Origin: Corallococcus sicarius
GTDB taxonomy: Bacteria > Myxococcota > Myxococcia > Myxococcales > Myxococcaceae
Assembly (NCBI RefSeq): GCF_003611735.1
Contig: NZ_RAWG01000021.1
Span: 1 to 54,655, forward strand
DNA length: 54,655 nt
Direction of reading: 5' to 3'
Of the stretch, positions 53,946 through 54,655 are shown piece after piece (position 1 is the stretch's first letter; every line of letters starts with the position of its first letter). Made by a program: the position numbers and the translations under genes. The notes under the pieces are model-generated. The model was given only the letters and a program-made list of their open reading frames with translations. It did no database searches and had not been told where the DNA came from.

Positions 53946-54396
53946 GCGTGCGAAGGACGGAGGCGACTGGAAGGTGGAGCTGGGGCAGCGCTTCGCCGCG
54001 TTCATCGACGCCTACGAACGCAGGAGCCTGGAGGCCCTGGGAGAGCTGTTCTGGCATGACGAGGACATCGTCGTGGTGGGCACCCACTCCAACCTCCACT
54101 TCGTCGGCTGGGCGCAGGTCGAGCACTCCTTCCACAGACAGTTCGAACACCTGCGCGACCTCCGCGTGACGCTGCGCTCCGAGCCGCGCTGGCACGGGGG
54201 CGCGCCGCCCTCCACGATGGCGTGTCTCACGGTGCCCGCGATGGACCTCACGGTGACGGCGGACGGCAAGCCCACCACCTTCACCGGGATCCGCGTGACC
54301 TGCGCATTCGAGCGCCGGGGAACCGCCTGGCGCATGGTCCAGATGCACTGGTCGCTGCCACGCGTGGAGGTGTTGGTCGACCACGGGGCGCCGTAG
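53932..54396 (+). CDS. SnoaL-like / NTF2-fold protein coupled to the NRPS-PKS
   Basis: A 154-residue protein of the NTF2/SnoaL superfamily (SnoaL_3 type): RFAAFIDAYERRSLEALGELF helix, WHDEDIVVVGTHSNLHFVGW strand region, VEHSFHRQFEHLRDL helix and the closing sheet TFTGIRVTCAFERRGTAWRM. The family ranges from polyketide cyclases to hydrolases, isomerases and structural pockets. The conserved small-molecule pocket suggests binding of the synthase product. The ATG at 53932 lies inside the last codons of the synthase gene (14-base overlap), so it is translated with it. A cyclisation, dehydration or product-protection role is inferred from this coupling. It converges on the small Cys-rich gene six bases after its stop. 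Confidence 0.82.
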   Translation: MSSDERAKDGGDWKVELGQRFAAFIDAYERRSLEALGELFWHDEDIVVVGTHSNLHFVGWAQVEHSFHRQFEHLRDLRVTLRSEPRWHGGAPPSTMACLTVPAMDLTVTADGKPTTFTGIRVTCAFERRGTAWRMVQMHWSLPRVEVLVDHGAP

Positions 54397-54402
54397 GCGT
54401 GC

Positions 54403-54630
54403 TCAACCCGGTGGCACGGGCGAGCGTCGCGGCGTGCCCAGCAGCTCCAGCGTGCGCACCGCCACGTCCGCCAGCGTGGAGGAGCACGGCATGCAGCCTC
54501 CACCACAGCACGAGGGCCAGTCGCCCTCCGGGTCCCGCAGCAGCGGGTACACGCACCCCCGAAGGGACTCCGGCAGCCCGGCGTCCTCGCAGGCCTGGCG
54601 CAGCGCCGCCTGCACGGTGGCATCCTTCAC
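54403..54630 (-). CDS. small cysteine-rich protein
   Basis: A 75-residue protein with the motif SCCGGGCMPC at about residues 41-50, plus one further Cys at about residue 14 (ACEDAGL) and one in GCVYPLL. The Cys/Gly cluster could bind zinc or an iron-sulfur cluster, or be a redox site. The C-terminal half (LADVAVRTLELLG) is helical. The GTG at 54630 is chosen because AGGAGG lies seven bases upstream; the in-frame ATG two codons earlier (54636) would sit almost on top of that site. No family recognised, although CCGG-C-C stretches recall small DUF1289- or oxidoreductase-like proteins. The 5' edge of the window lies 25 bases away, so the promoter is not visible. Confidence 0.65.
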   Translation of the reverse strand: MKDATVQAALRQACEDAGLPESLRGCVYPLLRDPEGDWPSCCGGGCMPCSSTLADVAVRTLELLGTPRRSPVPPG

Positions 54631-54655
54631 GTCCATCCCTCCTGCTTCCCAACCC

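Overview
The window reads as a chromosomal segment of a GC-rich myxobacterium of the Myxococcus/Corallococcus type. This is inferred from very high third-position GC, abundant Ser/Thr kinases with TPR or cyclase-like tails, FHA-linked sigma54 and histidine-kinase regulators, an Oar-like TonB-dependent receptor, many lipoproteins (one with NGLST repeats) and a one-gene hybrid NRPS-PKS. No tRNA, rRNA, insertion sequence or CRISPR array was seen.

Region by region. 1-9.8 kb: the tail of a TPR protein, a small hypothetical gene, an FHA-sigma54 activator with two C-terminal HTH units, a HAD phosphatase, an Oar-like receptor with a linked lipoprotein, a small hypothetical protein, and a lipoprotein/cytosolic pair laid out like a toxin-immunity couple. 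9.8-17.6 kb: a tightly overlapping minus-strand operon for kynurenine breakdown (aldehyde dehydrogenase, RidA-type deaminase, 3-hydroxyanthranilate dioxygenase, ACMSD, kynureninase, kynurenine monooxygenase, an atypical SDR) with a divergent 4-oxalocrotonate decarboxylase. Together these take kynurenine to 2-oxopent-4-enoate; tryptophan dioxygenase, formamidase and the final hydratase/aldolase steps are not here. 17.6-31.1 kb: bestrophin-like channel, a 743-residue unknown, a large secreted alpha/beta hydrolase with a lipoprotein, a membrane-anchored unknown, an FAD/NAD(P)-binding protein, a sterol-desaturase-type hydroxylase, a soluble histidine kinase and the NGLST-repeat lipoprotein.

31.3-45.1 kb is signalling-rich: a Ser/Thr kinase divergent from an FHA-PAS-PAS-histidine kinase-receiver protein that is translationally coupled to an OPT transporter; a 1340-residue kinase/AAA/TPR regulator; a lipoprotein HtrA protease; a stand-alone receiver preceded by a recognisable sigma54 promoter and tandem GGGGCA-N3-TGCCCC palindromes; a glutaminyl cyclase and a YdjM-like membrane protein. 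45.2-54.6 kb: a 2891-residue synthase (A-PCP-C-A-PCP-KS-AT-ACP-TE, no reductive domains) overlapping a SnoaL/NTF2-like gene, then a small cysteine-rich protein.

Most interesting for follow-up: the compact NRPS-PKS with its coupled SnoaL-like partner, the sigma54/tandem-palindrome module driving an orphan receiver, the two kinases carrying degenerate cyclase domains, and the kynurenine operon ending in an SDR without the usual Tyr/Lys. All family assignments come from reading motifs by eye; no database search was run.
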